The position numbers were made by a program, and so were the translations under genes. A stretch of DNA of 21,665 nt, taken from assembly GCA_050258815.1 (NCBI GenBank), contig JBLMZM010000277.1, positions 1 through 21,665 on the forward strand, read 5' to 3'. Within the stretch, counting starts at the first letter, position 1; the number at the start of each line of letters is the position of its first letter. Of this stretch, positions 7,896-16,814 are shown piece after piece. The DNA is from JAAXKN01 sp050258815. GTDB lineage: Bacteria > Bacteroidota > Ignavibacteria > Ignavibacteriales > SURF-24. The notes under the pieces were generated by a model, which was not told the DNA's origin, did no database searches, and saw only the letters and a program-made list of their open reading frames with translations.

Positions 7896-7923
7896 TCCTG
7901 CCACTTAATTTCAACGGAGTATA

Positions 7924-8922
7924 ATGCCCATGGGTTCAATGCGGTTTCTGGTTACCGGAGGAGCTGGCTTTATAGGTTCCAATATCGTTGAGGAGCTGCT
8001 TCGCAGAGGACATTCGGTGCGTGTGCTTGATAATTTTTCTACAGGGAAAAGAAAAAATCTCGCTGAGTTCGAAAAAGACATCCATCTTATTGACGGGGAT
8101 ATCAGGAACTACCATATAGTAAACAATGCAGTTAAGGGTATTGAAGTGATCCTGCACCAGGCAGCCCTGCCCTCCGTACCAAGATCCATCGCCGACCCCA
8201 TTACCTCCAACCAGGTTAATATAGACGGAACATTGAATATACTCGAAGCCGCCCGGGATAATAACGTCAGAAGGATAGTATTCGCCTCTTCATCTTCAGT
8301 CTATGGAGATACCCCCGGACTCCCCAAGCACGAGGATATGGCCGTCAATCCCCTTTCACCATATGCCGTATCCAAACTGGCCGGAGAAAAATACTGCAGT
8401 GTATATTCGGGAAATTACGGAGTTGAAACCGTTGCACTCAGGTATTTTAATGTATTCGGCCCCAGGCAGGATCCCCGTTCGCAGTACTCTGCAGTCATAC
8501 CAAAGTTCATTTCGGCAATGCTTTGCAATCAGCAGCCCGTGATTTTCGGGGACGGTGAAACAAGCCGCGATTTTACATTTGTTTCAAACGTGGCTGAGGC
8601 AAATATCCTGTCCTCAAACGGAGAAAGGAATGGTGCGGTCGTCATGAATTGCGCAACACACGGCAGCATTTCGCTTAATGAACTGGTTAATAAGATTAAC
8701 AAAATACTGGGGAAAAACATTACTCCCGTTTACAGGGAATTCAGGAAGGGAGATATCAGGCATTCATATGCCGACATCACCAGGGCAGAATTACTTATCA
8801 ATTACAAACCGGCTGTCACTTTCGAAGAGGGTTTGAGAAGAACCGTAAATTACTATGAGCAACAGCTGCACCACGGGAAAACACCTGAAGAAGCTTCATA
8901 CCTGCACCCGGCTGAAAAATAA
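7924..8922 (+). CDS. NAD-dependent UDP-sugar 4-epimerase (WbpP/GalE-like SDR)
   Basis: A 332-residue extended short-chain dehydrogenase. The NAD-binding loop is GGAGFIG (12-18). The catalytic serine cluster is FASSSSVYGD (about 122-125), followed by Y147-x3-K151 (YAVSK). The stretches HQAALPSVPRSI, DPITSN, LRYFNVFGPRQDP and GDGETSRDF resemble WbpP-type UDP-GlcNAc/GalNAc (or uronic acid) 4-epimerases more than plain GalE. It would supply a galacto-configured sugar nucleotide to the repeat unit; the exact substrate cannot be read from sequence. The GGAG at 7916-7919 lies 4 nt before the ATG at 7924 and 10 nt before a second ATG at 7930, so the true start could be 2 or 5 codons later. It is flanked by the Wzc-like and flippase genes at 28 and 36 bp. 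Confidence 0.9.
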   Translation: MPMGSMRFLVTGGAGFIGSNIVEELLRRGHSVRVLDNFSTGKRKNLAEFEKDIHLIDGDIRNYHIVNNAVKGIEVILHQAALPSVPRSIADPITSNQVNIDGTLNILEAARDNNVRRIVFASSSSVYGDTPGLPKHEDMAVNPLSPYAVSKLAGEKYCSVYSGNYGVETVALRYFNVFGPRQDPRSQYSAVIPKFISAMLCNQQPVIFGDGETSRDFTFVSNVAEANILSSNGERNGAVVMNCATHGSISLNELVNKINKILGKNITPVYREFRKGDIRHSYADITRAELLINYKPAVTFEEGLRRTVNYYEQQLHHGKTPEEASYLHPAEK

Positions 8923-8958
8923 GTTTTTGAATCTTCCAGCAATACATCATCACTATTT

Positions 8959-10257
8959 ATGATCTATTCATCCTTAAAAAATAAACTGACCTCGCCCGTG
9001 GGCAGAACACTTTTGGAAAACTTTGCTTCCTTAAGCCTGCTTCAGTTTACAAACTACCTGCTCCCGTTCATTACCCTGCCATACCTGGCCAGGGTGCTCG
9101 GCGTTGAAAAATTCGGTGTCCTGGCCTTTGCCGGAGCCGTAGTAATCTATTTTGAAACACTTACCGACTTTGGTTTCAACTACACAGCCACCCGCGATAT
9201 TGCAAAAAACAAGGCGGATACGGTCTATATATCAAAAATATTCTCTTCGGTAATGGCCGCTAAAACCCTGCTCATGTGCGCAAGTCTGATAATAGTTCTT
9301 ATTCTGATTGCAGCCATGCCCTCACTGAAGAGCAATTATGCAGTCATACTTTTGACATTCCTGTGCATACCCGGATATATTATGTTCCCTGAGTGGTTCT
9401 TTCAGGGTGTGGAAAAAATGAGATACATTACTATAATGAATTTCATCTCCAAACTGATATTTACCCTTTTAACATTTATGGTCATCAGGGAACAGAAGCA
9501 TTATATTTATGTCCCGGTACTGACATTCCTGGGGCTCTTTATCTCAGGCTGCATTTCCCTTTATGTCATATTTCACCGTTTCGGCGTAAAATTCGTAATG
9601 CCGGGATGGGGGGACATAACCGGGCGGCTCAAAGGCAGCTACAGCATATTTTTCAATTCACTGTTTCCTAATCTTTATAACAGCTATTCGACGCTGATCC
9701 TGGGATACTGGGGAGGCAGCGCCTTAGTGGGCATCTTTGACGCGGGAAAGAAAATAATCAATTTTGCGGACCAGGCGATGCAGGTCCTTTCCAGGACATT
9801 CTTCCCTTATCTTTCAAGAAATATGCATAATCATATTATTTTCGTCAAAATAAACCTCATTGCCGCTATTATTTTCTCTCTGATATTTTATTTCGGAGCC
9901 GGATTCATTGTTAATCTTCTGTTTACCGAAGAATTCAGGCAGGCTGTCGGTATACTGAAAATAATGGCCATTACACCAATGCTGTTTTTTCTGATTTCTT
10001 CATTCGGGACAAATTATCTCATCCTTATAAAAAAGGACGCCACCCTGATGAAGATTACAATGATTTCATCTGTCATCGGTTTCATTTTATCAAATTTCCT
10101 CATTTATAGTTTCAGTCTCGTCGGGGCGGCTCTTACTCTTGTATTAAGCAGGCTCCTGATCGGTATACTCGTATTCATATTTGCAAATAAATTCAGAAAG
10201 GATAATTCGGCAATGGCCGGTACGGAAACCGAAGGAGTTACCGCACTTAATCTGTGA
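8959..10257 (+). CDS. wzx: Wzx-type lipid-linked oligosaccharide flippase
   Basis: A 432-residue integral membrane protein with about twelve hydrophobic helices and the typical MATE/PST-like opening (LLENFASLSLLQFTNYLLPF, then ITLPYLARVLG and FGVLAFAGA). It also has the characteristic DFGFNYTATRDIA segment of Wzx/RfbX proteins. By family it moves the undecaprenyl-diphosphate-linked repeat unit from the cytoplasmic to the periplasmic face. Its place beside Wzc-like and Wzy-like genes fits a Wzy-dependent pathway. The ATG has no Shine-Dalgarno; the preceding bases are A/T-rich. Nothing is truncated. Confidence 0.9.
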   Translation: MIYSSLKNKLTSPVGRTLLENFASLSLLQFTNYLLPFITLPYLARVLGVEKFGVLAFAGAVVIYFETLTDFGFNYTATRDIAKNKADTVYISKIFSSVMAAKTLLMCASLIIVLILIAAMPSLKSNYAVILLTFLCIPGYIMFPEWFFQGVEKMRYITIMNFISKLIFTLLTFMVIREQKHYIYVPVLTFLGLFISGCISLYVIFHRFGVKFVMPGWGDITGRLKGSYSIFFNSLFPNLYNSYSTLILGYWGGSALVGIFDAGKKIINFADQAMQVLSRTFFPYLSRNMHNHIIFVKINLIAAIIFSLIFYFGAGFIVNLLFTEEFRQAVGILKIMAITPMLFFLISSFGTNYLILIKKDATLMKITMISSVIGFILSNFLIYSFSLVGAALTLVLSRLLIGILVFIFANKFRKDNSAMAGTETEGVTALNL

Positions 10258-10291
10258 CGGCATTGCACAGTATATAATATCAGGGGGATAA

Positions 10292-11323
10292 ATGATAAGC
10301 AAGGTTGTTGCGTTACATAATAAGGGTCCATGGAACTGCAGATGGATCGCATATTGTGAGGAAAACAAGATTCCGCATAAGGTAGTAAATTGTTATTCTA
10401 CAGATATAATTGATCAGATAAAGGACTGCGCCGGCCTGATGTGGTCCTTTAACCAGGCAAATCCGCACGATATACTAATGGCCCGCAACGTACTGAATGC
10501 TGCTGAGCTGATGGGTCTTAAAGTATTCCCTGACTACTATACAAACTGGCATTTTGACGATAAGCTGTCACAGAAATACCTTTTCGAAGCCCTCAGCCTG
10601 CCGGTTGTACCAGCATGGGCCTTTTTTGAAAGGGATAAAGCCCTGGAATTTATTGAGACCTGTGAAATGCCCATTGTTGCAAAGCTGCGCCACGGGGCGG
10701 GATCATATAATGTGCGCCTGTTAAAGAACAGATCCGACGCGAGGACCTACATTAACAGGATGTTCGGCAATGGCTATTCACCCGCCCCCGCAATGTTTGC
10801 CGATGCGGTCAACAAATTCAGGGTGGCAGTCGATAAAGGCGGCATTAAAAGCGTGATCAGCCGCGCAAAAAAGGCACCCAATTTCATAAGGGAATCCACC
10901 TATGGCAGAAAATACTTCGGGCATGAAAAGGGCTACGTATACCATCAGAAATTTATTCCGGGCAATAAGTTTGACGTAAGGGTAACGGTTATCGGCAACC
11001 GGGCCTGGATATTTAAACGCATGGTGCGCAAGGGAGACTTCCGTGCTTCAGGCAGCGGCATGTTTGATTTCAATACATCCGACCTCCCTTCGGCTCTTAT
11101 AGTAAGGAGCATTAATATAGCTGGCATCCTGCATATGCAAAGCTGCAGCTTTGACTGGATACGCGACAGATGGGGCAACTGGTTTTTCGTGGAAATAAGC
11201 ATGGGCACCGTGGATGAGGTTACCTATTGCTGCAATGGTTATTGGGACCGTGAACTTTACTGGCATGAGGGCCATTTTTATCCGTCAATTGAAATTCTTA
11301 AAGACTTTATTGAAAATCTTTAA
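10292..11323 (+). CDS. ATP-grasp family ligase-like enzyme
   Basis: A 343-residue soluble protein with an ATP-grasp layout. A pre-ATP-grasp domain covers about 1-95 and is followed by the nucleotide-binding region MPIVAKLRHGAGSYNV (K131, glycine loop about 135-137). Next comes YVYHQKFIPG and the FDVRVTVIGNRAWIFKRMVR strand block (about 227-246). The metal-site region is SFDWIRDRWGNWFFVEIS (D289, E301). It recalls RimK/glutathione-synthetase-like ligases that make amide bonds from a carboxylate and an amine with ATP. I know this type from O-antigen and capsule clusters but not a proven reaction. It sits between the flippase and the polymerase, so it probably modifies the glycan or its precursor. 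The AGGGGG at 10282-10287 lies 4 nt before the ATG. Fold is confident; substrate is unknown. Confidence 0.85.
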   Translation: MISKVVALHNKGPWNCRWIAYCEENKIPHKVVNCYSTDIIDQIKDCAGLMWSFNQANPHDILMARNVLNAAELMGLKVFPDYYTNWHFDDKLSQKYLFEALSLPVVPAWAFFERDKALEFIETCEMPIVAKLRHGAGSYNVRLLKNRSDARTYINRMFGNGYSPAPAMFADAVNKFRVAVDKGGIKSVISRAKKAPNFIRESTYGRKYFGHEKGYVYHQKFIPGNKFDVRVTVIGNRAWIFKRMVRKGDFRASGSGMFDFNTSDLPSALIVRSINIAGILHMQSCSFDWIRDRWGNWFFVEISMGTVDEVTYCCNGYWDRELYWHEGHFYPSIEILKDFIENL

Positions 11324-11337
11324 CCGGAATTATTCCT

Positions 11338-12723
11338 ATGCAGCTTTCAGCAGTATCCGATTCTTATGACTATTCTCCGGTACTTCTTACACCCAGGTGG
11401 AACCTTAACATACCTCTGAACCTGTGGCTTGGTATTGCCTGCTGTTCTGCAGCAATGATTATATTCTATATGACCGGTTATAAAACCTGGATGATAATTA
11501 TGCCGGCCATGATGTTTTTACTTATATTATTTTTCCGCCCGGCTCTGGGCCTGTTTCTCACTGTCATAATGTATGTGCCCGACCAGCTGTTCAGCGCGAT
11601 TTCCGGGGTCGATTTCACTCCAGGCAAGTATCTTCCGCTGCTGGTACTTCTGGCATGCATCAGGCCATTTCTGGCATCCTGGAATTCATCTCCCGTCATA
11701 CGAAGAATATTAAGAATGTTTCTGTACCTCATATGCTGGTATTTTATTGCTCTTGTACTCTCCCCAACCATGGATTCCGTTTCATACTGCCTCCAGATTC
11801 TGCTGCTGTACCTGTTTTTGTTCCCGGCTACGGGACTCCTGGGTGACCTGGAATCACTAAGGAAATTGTGCTACGCTTTTGTACTTGTGGGTTCCATTGG
11901 CGCCATTATAGTCCTCAGCGGCTATGGCGTGCGCTATACGGGAACTGGTGACCGTGTGCTCTATGGCAACCTGAGCATAAACGCCATAAGTACAAACCTG
12001 GGACTCTGCTTTATTGCCGGCATAGCCTACTGGAATATATCCGGTAAATCCCTTTCAAAGTATTTACTCATTCCCCTGCTGGTTCTTCTTTTTATAGCTA
12101 TACTGAAGACCGGCACCAGATCTGTGATATTCGGTGTCCCGGCAGCAATTTTAATCCCTTTCATGATATACAGCGGCAGAAAATTCCTGAAATACTGGAT
12201 TGCGGCACTGATATATATTGCGGCAATCCTGTTTGTCTTCGAATTCCTTTCGTCAAACGGAATGATTACCGGAACCCTTTATAAAAGAATTGTCAGCGGT
12301 ATAGGGAATAATAATAAATCTGACGACATCAGGATGAACCTCCTTAAGAACGGTCTGGAATGGTATACAGAAAACCCGCTGGGCTGCGGACCAGGCTCGA
12401 TTAACGAAATTAATATTGTTTACCACGGCGACAGAGAAGCACACAATACTTTCGTTTCCACACTACTGCAGACGGGACTCTTCGGGCTGCTGCTGCTTGT
12501 GAGTCCGCTGATTTACCTTTTTATCGCTGCCAGCAGGATCAGACTGCAGCCTTTCAGAATCTCGGCCATTATGATCAACATCTACTTTGTCATGCAGCTC
12601 AATAAGGGTTCCACTTTACAGACCAGAATATTCTGGTTTCAGCTCCTGTTCTGCCTGCTTATGATTAAGGTCGGCGCTCAGGAATCCTCATCCGGCAGCC
12701 AAAACACGTATATGGTCATTTAA
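11338..12723 (+). CDS. wzy: Wzy/O-antigen-ligase family polymerase
   Basis: A 461-residue polytopic protein with about eleven or twelve helices. A large extracytoplasmic loop toward the C-terminus holds NPLGCGPGSI and then EAHNTFVSTLLQTGLFG. The His in HNT (H369) matches the conserved histidine of the Wzy_C (O-antigen ligase/polymerase) domain. By family it joins repeat units in the periplasm. Polymerase is preferred over WaaL ligase because the cluster also has Wzx and a Wzc-like regulator, but the two share one fold and sequence alone does not separate them. It starts 14 bp after the ATP-grasp gene with no strong Shine-Dalgarno. Confidence 0.82.
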   Translation: MQLSAVSDSYDYSPVLLTPRWNLNIPLNLWLGIACCSAAMIIFYMTGYKTWMIIMPAMMFLLILFFRPALGLFLTVIMYVPDQLFSAISGVDFTPGKYLPLLVLLACIRPFLASWNSSPVIRRILRMFLYLICWYFIALVLSPTMDSVSYCLQILLLYLFLFPATGLLGDLESLRKLCYAFVLVGSIGAIIVLSGYGVRYTGTGDRVLYGNLSINAISTNLGLCFIAGIAYWNISGKSLSKYLLIPLLVLLFIAILKTGTRSVIFGVPAAILIPFMIYSGRKFLKYWIAALIYIAAILFVFEFLSSNGMITGTLYKRIVSGIGNNNKSDDIRMNLLKNGLEWYTENPLGCGPGSINEINIVYHGDREAHNTFVSTLLQTGLFGLLLLVSPLIYLFIAASRIRLQPFRISAIMINIYFVMQLNKGSTLQTRIFWFQLLFCLLMIKVGAQESSSGSQNTYMVI

Positions 12724-12785
12724 ATCATGAATTTATAACAGTAATTATTTCAATTCTAACTTTTAACTTTTTCCCTTCTATTGCC

Positions 12786-14012
12786 ATGAACACCAAAGAT
12801 TACACAATTGCCGTAATAAACGGCGCGGAAGCCACCCGGCTGGCCGGCAGGCTTTATATACATTTTGCATACGGCAAGGTAATTGAGGAGCTTGCAGGCC
12901 GGTTCAGCAAAGTCATACTTTGCGTCCCTGAAAGCACGCGTCAGGCCAGCGATCAGGATTACCTGCTGCCTGTAAACGTAGAACTGGAACCGCTTCCGTT
13001 TATGGTCACCGCACTGGAGGGTTTTAAAAAGGGAAGCGAAATTGTTCCGGCCTACAGGAGAGCCGTATCAGGCTCTGATTTTGTATTCATAAGGGGCATG
13101 CTTACACCATCCATTCTGGCACTCTATAAAATGTGCTCGAAACAGAATAAACCGGTCGTGCACTGGATCGTCGCAAATTCCATGCAGCTCCTTAAAAGCC
13201 ATAGGCGCGACGGGTTCATTAAGGATCTTATCGGAAAGATATTCGTCTGGCAGTGGGAAAAGAAACTGCTCTACTGCCAGAAAAGAACCAATGCCGCCCT
13301 GCTTTGCAACGGGACGGAAATTGCATCCAGGTACCCCGCCGGGAAAAAATACGTTACGGTTTCGTCCACATTAAAGTTCGATGAGATCGACACTTCCCGG
13401 AAAGATACGTGCCAGGGCAGTACGATAAGAATATTGTCACTCTGCTTCATCAGGCCGGAGAAAGGCATCGAATACCTGATTGAGGCTTTTGCCAGAATAT
13501 ATAAAAGATATAATGTAGAATTGATCCTCGCGGGATCGCGCGACAGATACCCGAATTACCAGAAACGGCTTGACGACCTGGTGAAGACACTCAGAATCTC
13601 CGACAAGGTAAGATGGGTGGGACACGTAAGCTACGATATGGTGCCACTCTACATGCAGAGCTCGGATATATTTGCCTTTCCCACCCTTTCTGAGGGAACA
13701 CCCCGCGTGCTTGTGGAAGCCCGGGCACAGGGACTTCCAATCGTATCCACAAACGTCGGAGGAATAAAGGACAGCCTGACAGACGGTAAGGATGGCCTGC
13801 TGGTGCCGCCTAAGAACCCCGTTGCAATGGCAGAAGCCATAGAAATCCTTATCAACAACAAACCACTGCGCAAAGAAATCATCTCAAACGGATACAGAAC
13901 GGTAAAAGAAATGACGGTCGAAAAATTCGCCGGTAAAATTACGGAAATACTCCAGCATCTTACCGACAAAAAACAGATGGCCTTAAAGAACACGGCTAAA
14001 ATAAAAATCTGA
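12786..14012 (+). CDS. Family 4 glycosyltransferase (GT-B)
   Basis: A 408-residue cytoplasmic GT-B enzyme. The C-terminal Glycos_transf_1 domain is clear: LSLCFIRPEKGIEYLIEAF, ILAGSRDR, VGHVSYDMVPLYMQSSDIFA, then the E-x7-E pair in LSEGTPRVLVEA (E303, E311) and VSTNVGGIKDSLTDG. The N-terminal acceptor domain is diverged, as usual. By family it is a retaining transferase adding one sugar from a nucleotide donor to the lipid-linked acceptor; the sugar is not predictable. The 62-bp gap upstream is A/T-rich with no RBS. No frameshift is seen. Confidence 0.9.
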   Translation: MNTKDYTIAVINGAEATRLAGRLYIHFAYGKVIEELAGRFSKVILCVPESTRQASDQDYLLPVNVELEPLPFMVTALEGFKKGSEIVPAYRRAVSGSDFVFIRGMLTPSILALYKMCSKQNKPVVHWIVANSMQLLKSHRRDGFIKDLIGKIFVWQWEKKLLYCQKRTNAALLCNGTEIASRYPAGKKYVTVSSTLKFDEIDTSRKDTCQGSTIRILSLCFIRPEKGIEYLIEAFARIYKRYNVELILAGSRDRYPNYQKRLDDLVKTLRISDKVRWVGHVSYDMVPLYMQSSDIFAFPTLSEGTPRVLVEARAQGLPIVSTNVGGIKDSLTDGKDGLLVPPKNPVAMAEAIEILINNKPLRKEIISNGYRTVKEMTVEKFAGKITEILQHLTDKKQMALKNTAKIKI

Positions 14013-14029
14013 GACGGAATGCCCGGCGT

Positions 14030-14043
14030 CCTGCATCTGCAGG
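14030..14043. repeat. Short palindrome in the GT4-GT2 gap
   Basis: CCTGCA-TC-TGCAGG is a perfect 6-2-6 inverted repeat 17 bp after the GT4 stop. It is too short, and has no T-run, to be called a terminator. Confidence 0.25.
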
Positions 14044-14080
14044 TAATTGGGTACCAAACATTAACCAGGGACCGGATACC

Positions 14081-14890
14081 ATGCATAAAATCGGAATACT
14101 GCTGCCTGTATATATTAATGACAGGCTGATATATTTTGAAAAAGCCATAACAAGCATTCTGCACCAGACCTGCCCCGATATTGATATAATAATCTGTAAA
14201 GATGGGCCCATAGCCGGGGAAATAGACCTTTTCATTCAGGGAATAAAGGAAAGAAATGTGGTTGTTGTAGAGGAACAGGTAAATACGGGACTTGCAGCAA
14301 TATTAAATAAGGGATTACAGTACTGCCTCTCAAGAGACTATGAATTTATTGGAAGAATGGATGCAGATGATGTATCCGATCTGAGGCGTTTTGAGAAACA
14401 GATGAAATTCCTCAGGGAGAACCCTGATATTGACTGCGTGGGAACCTGGGCGGCTGAAGTGGACGAGCTGGATAATGTTATATTCTATAAGAAAATGCCG
14501 GTCAGGCATGAGGAGTGTTACAAATTTTTCATGAAGAGGGACCTGCTGGTGCACGCGACGGCCCTTTTCAGAAGAGAGTTTTTCCTGAAGGCGGGGCTTT
14601 ATCCCACAACTACATTCTTTGCGGAGGATACACTGCTGTGGGCAAACGGCCTGAAAAACAACTGCAGATTCGCTAATATTCCCGAATATTTATACCAGTT
14701 CAGGATTGACCACGATTTTTTCAGCAGAAGAAGAGGCATCAGGCACGCCTTTAACCTGCTGAGACTGAGATTCAGGATCAATAAATACCTGCACTATCCC
14801 TGGGTAGCATATTTATATGCTGCCGCATATTCCATTATTAAACTAATGCCCGGCACACTGATCAAAACGGCATACAATAAGCTGAGATAA
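14081..14890 (+). CDS. Family 2 glycosyltransferase (GT-A)
   Basis: A 269-residue GT-A enzyme. The nucleotide-binding fold opens with IGILLPVYIND and SILHQTCPDIDIIICKDG. NTGLAAILNKGL follows, and the metal-binding motif is DADD (94-97) in FIGRMDADDVSD. The ED pair in FFAEDTLLW is the usual candidate for the catalytic base region. By family it is an inverting transferase acting in the cytoplasm on the growing lipid-linked oligosaccharide. The C-terminus is basic and amphipathic, suggesting membrane association. With the GT4 enzyme and the phosphoglycosyl transferase it implies a repeat unit of about three sugars, if each enzyme acts once. Confidence 0.9.
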   Translation: MHKIGILLPVYINDRLIYFEKAITSILHQTCPDIDIIICKDGPIAGEIDLFIQGIKERNVVVVEEQVNTGLAAILNKGLQYCLSRDYEFIGRMDADDVSDLRRFEKQMKFLRENPDIDCVGTWAAEVDELDNVIFYKKMPVRHEECYKFFMKRDLLVHATALFRREFFLKAGLYPTTTFFAEDTLLWANGLKNNCRFANIPEYLYQFRIDHDFFSRRRGIRHAFNLLRLRFRINKYLHYPWVAYLYAAAYSIIKLMPGTLIKTAYNKLR

Positions 14891-14909
14891 TTACATCCCC
14901 GGAGTTCCC

Positions 14910-16163
14910 ATGATACCCTTTTCACCCCCCAGAATCGATGAACGGATAATAAAAGAGGTCAATAACACCCTGCGTTCCGGCTGGATAACAACGGGACCAA
15001 AGACCAAACTGCTGGAAAAAAAGCTGGAGGAATATACCAAATGCAAAAGATGCATATGCCTGAACTCTGCCACGGCGGGTCTGGAACTTGCACTGCGCTG
15101 GTTCGGCGTCGGCAGCGGCGATGAGGTAATCCTGCCGGCCTATACATATTCAGCTACCGCAAACGTCATTATACATTGCGGGGCAAAGCCCGTCTTTGCA
15201 GACGTCGGGAATGATTTCAACATAAATGCACAGGAGATTAAAAAACATATCACATCCAGGACAAAAGTGATAATGCCGGTTGATTTTGCGGGACTGCCCT
15301 GCAGGTATGATGTTATTAACCAGATAGTCTGCCAGAAAGAGGTCATACGCCGGTTTAATCCTCAGACAGAAGCACAGCGGAAACTGGGCAGGATACTTAT
15401 CCTTTCAGATGCAGCACATTCCCTGGGAGGCTGGTATAAGGGGAAAAGAACAGGTTCACTGACTGATATTACGGTGTTTTCCTTCCATGCCGTAAAAAAC
15501 CTCACGACCGCTGAGGGAGGAGCCCTCTGCCTGAACCTCCCCGGACCGCTGGATAATAAAGTAATCTATGAGCAGCTTTGCATAAAATCGCTGCACGGGC
15601 AGAATAAGGACGCTCTGGCAAAAACTCAGGCAGGCAGCTGGAAGTACGACATTATTGAGGCAGGCTATAAATATAACATGACAGATATTCTGGCATCCAT
15701 CGGTCTCGTTGAAATTGAAAGATACGACTGTGACACCTTAAAAAAGCGCAGGTATATTTTCGACAGATATAACGAAGCTTTCAGGAAATACGAATGGGCT
15801 GAACTGCCATTGGCTGAGGACAGGCACAGGGAATCTTCATATCACATTTTTGCCATGAGGATCAGGGATATCAGTGAATCAGAGCGGGATGAGATCATAA
15901 GTCAGATTTTTTCCAGAGAGGTCAGCGTCAATGTACATTTTATTCCGGTTCCTATGATGACATTCTACAGGAACCAGGGTTATAATATTACCGATTATCC
16001 ACGGGCTTATGATCTTTATTCCCGTGAGATCTCACTTCCGGTTTTCTATGACCTTAAAGATGAGCAGATCGATATGATTATCTCTGCAGTTACCGGTTCC
16101 GTGGAGACTGTGCTGGCATTGCATTCTCAGGATAAATATACCCTGCGCTACGCAGAAGCATAA
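14910..16163 (+). CDS. DegT/DnrJ/EryC1/StrS-family PLP aminotransferase
   Basis: A 417-residue fold-type I sugar aminotransferase. The N-terminus is FSPPRID and SGWITTGPKT; LNSATAGLELAL forms the cofactor phosphate cup. LILSDAAHSLGG carries the PLP-ring aspartate, and FSFHAVKNLTTAEGG the Schiff-base lysine (K196). A segment of about 20-25 residues (about 144-168) is inserted between PVDFAGLPC and the SDAAHS strand compared with compact family members such as PglE; I recall this longer form from Bacteroidota capsule loci. It would convert a UDP-4-keto-6-deoxy sugar, made by the downstream dehydratase, to the 4-amino sugar using glutamate. Only 19 bp separate it from the GT2 gene; a weak GGAG lies upstream of the ATG. 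Confidence 0.92.
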   Translation: MIPFSPPRIDERIIKEVNNTLRSGWITTGPKTKLLEKKLEEYTKCKRCICLNSATAGLELALRWFGVGSGDEVILPAYTYSATANVIIHCGAKPVFADVGNDFNINAQEIKKHITSRTKVIMPVDFAGLPCRYDVINQIVCQKEVIRRFNPQTEAQRKLGRILILSDAAHSLGGWYKGKRTGSLTDITVFSFHAVKNLTTAEGGALCLNLPGPLDNKVIYEQLCIKSLHGQNKDALAKTQAGSWKYDIIEAGYKYNMTDILASIGLVEIERYDCDTLKKRRYIFDRYNEAFRKYEWAELPLAEDRHRESSYHIFAMRIRDISESERDEIISQIFSREVSVNVHFIPVPMMTFYRNQGYNITDYPRAYDLYSREISLPVFYDLKDEQIDMIISAVTGSVETVLALHSQDKYTLRYAEA

Positions 16164-16197
16164 AAAAGCTAATTATTCTTAAATTAAAATTTTTCCA

Positions 16198-16797
16198 ATG
16201 CCGGTATTACTAAACAGATTGCTTTCCCTTGCCGGGTTAATACTCCTTCTGCCGCTTCTTATAATCATTGCGGCTATCATAAAGCTTGACAGCAGGGGCG
16301 GCATATTATACAAACAACCCAGGGTCGGTAAAAATAACCGTGAATTTTACCTTTATAAATTCCGTACGATGCGAAATAATTCCGACAGGAATGGATTGCT
16401 TACCGTGGGAGAAAAAGACTCACGTATTACCCGGGCCGGTTACTACCTGAGGAAATACAAACTGGATGAACTGCCTCAGCTTTTAAATGTGGTTAAGGGA
16501 GATATGCGGCTGGTGGGTCCCCGCCCCGAAGTGCGTAAATATGTGGATCTCTATACTGAAGAACAGAAAACCGTGCTGAATGTGGAGCCAGGGATAACGG
16601 ACCCGGCTTCTATCCGCTTCAGAAATGAGAGCGAAATCCTGAAAAAAGCGGAAAATCCGGAACAGTTTTACATAAATTATATAATGCCCCGGAAACTGAA
16701 CCTGAACCTGCAATACTTAGGCCAAAGGTCATTTTTAAAAGATATTAACGTCATCTTTAATACGTTTTATGCAATAATAAAACGCAGGACACCTTAA
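16198..16797 (+). CDS. Monotopic phosphoglycosyl transferase (PglC-like sugar transferase)
   Basis: A 199-residue minimal bacterial sugar transferase. A hydrophobic N-terminal re-entrant helix (about 4-28, LLNRLLSLAGLILLLPLL) is followed by YKQPRVGKN, YKFRTMR and the catalytic dyad D90-E91 in KLDELPQLLNVVKGDMRLVG. PRPEV follows. By family it transfers a phospho-sugar, usually from a UDP-di-N-acetylated or amino-deoxy sugar, to undecaprenyl phosphate, starting the repeat unit on the cytoplasmic face. The length fits PglC rather than the long WbaP/WcaJ form. It lies between the aminotransferase and the dehydratase, the same functional set as in Campylobacter pgl. The start has no Shine-Dalgarno. 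Confidence 0.92.
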   Translation: MPVLLNRLLSLAGLILLLPLLIIIAAIIKLDSRGGILYKQPRVGKNNREFYLYKFRTMRNNSDRNGLLTVGEKDSRITRAGYYLRKYKLDELPQLLNVVKGDMRLVGPRPEVRKYVDLYTEEQKTVLNVEPGITDPASIRFRNESEILKKAENPEQFYINYIMPRKLNLNLQYLGQRSFLKDINVIFNTFYAIIKRRTP

Positions 16798-16814
16798 TCA
16801 CCAGCGGACAACTT

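Noticed and set aside
10273..10278. TATAAT upstream of the ATP-grasp gene as an internal promoter
   Set aside because: No matching -35 at 16-18 bp, and the leader would be only a few bases before the RBS.
14030..14043. Intrinsic terminator between the GT4 and GT2 genes
   Set aside because: The stem is at most 6 bp with a 2-base spacer and is not followed by a T-run; the genes continue on the same strand.
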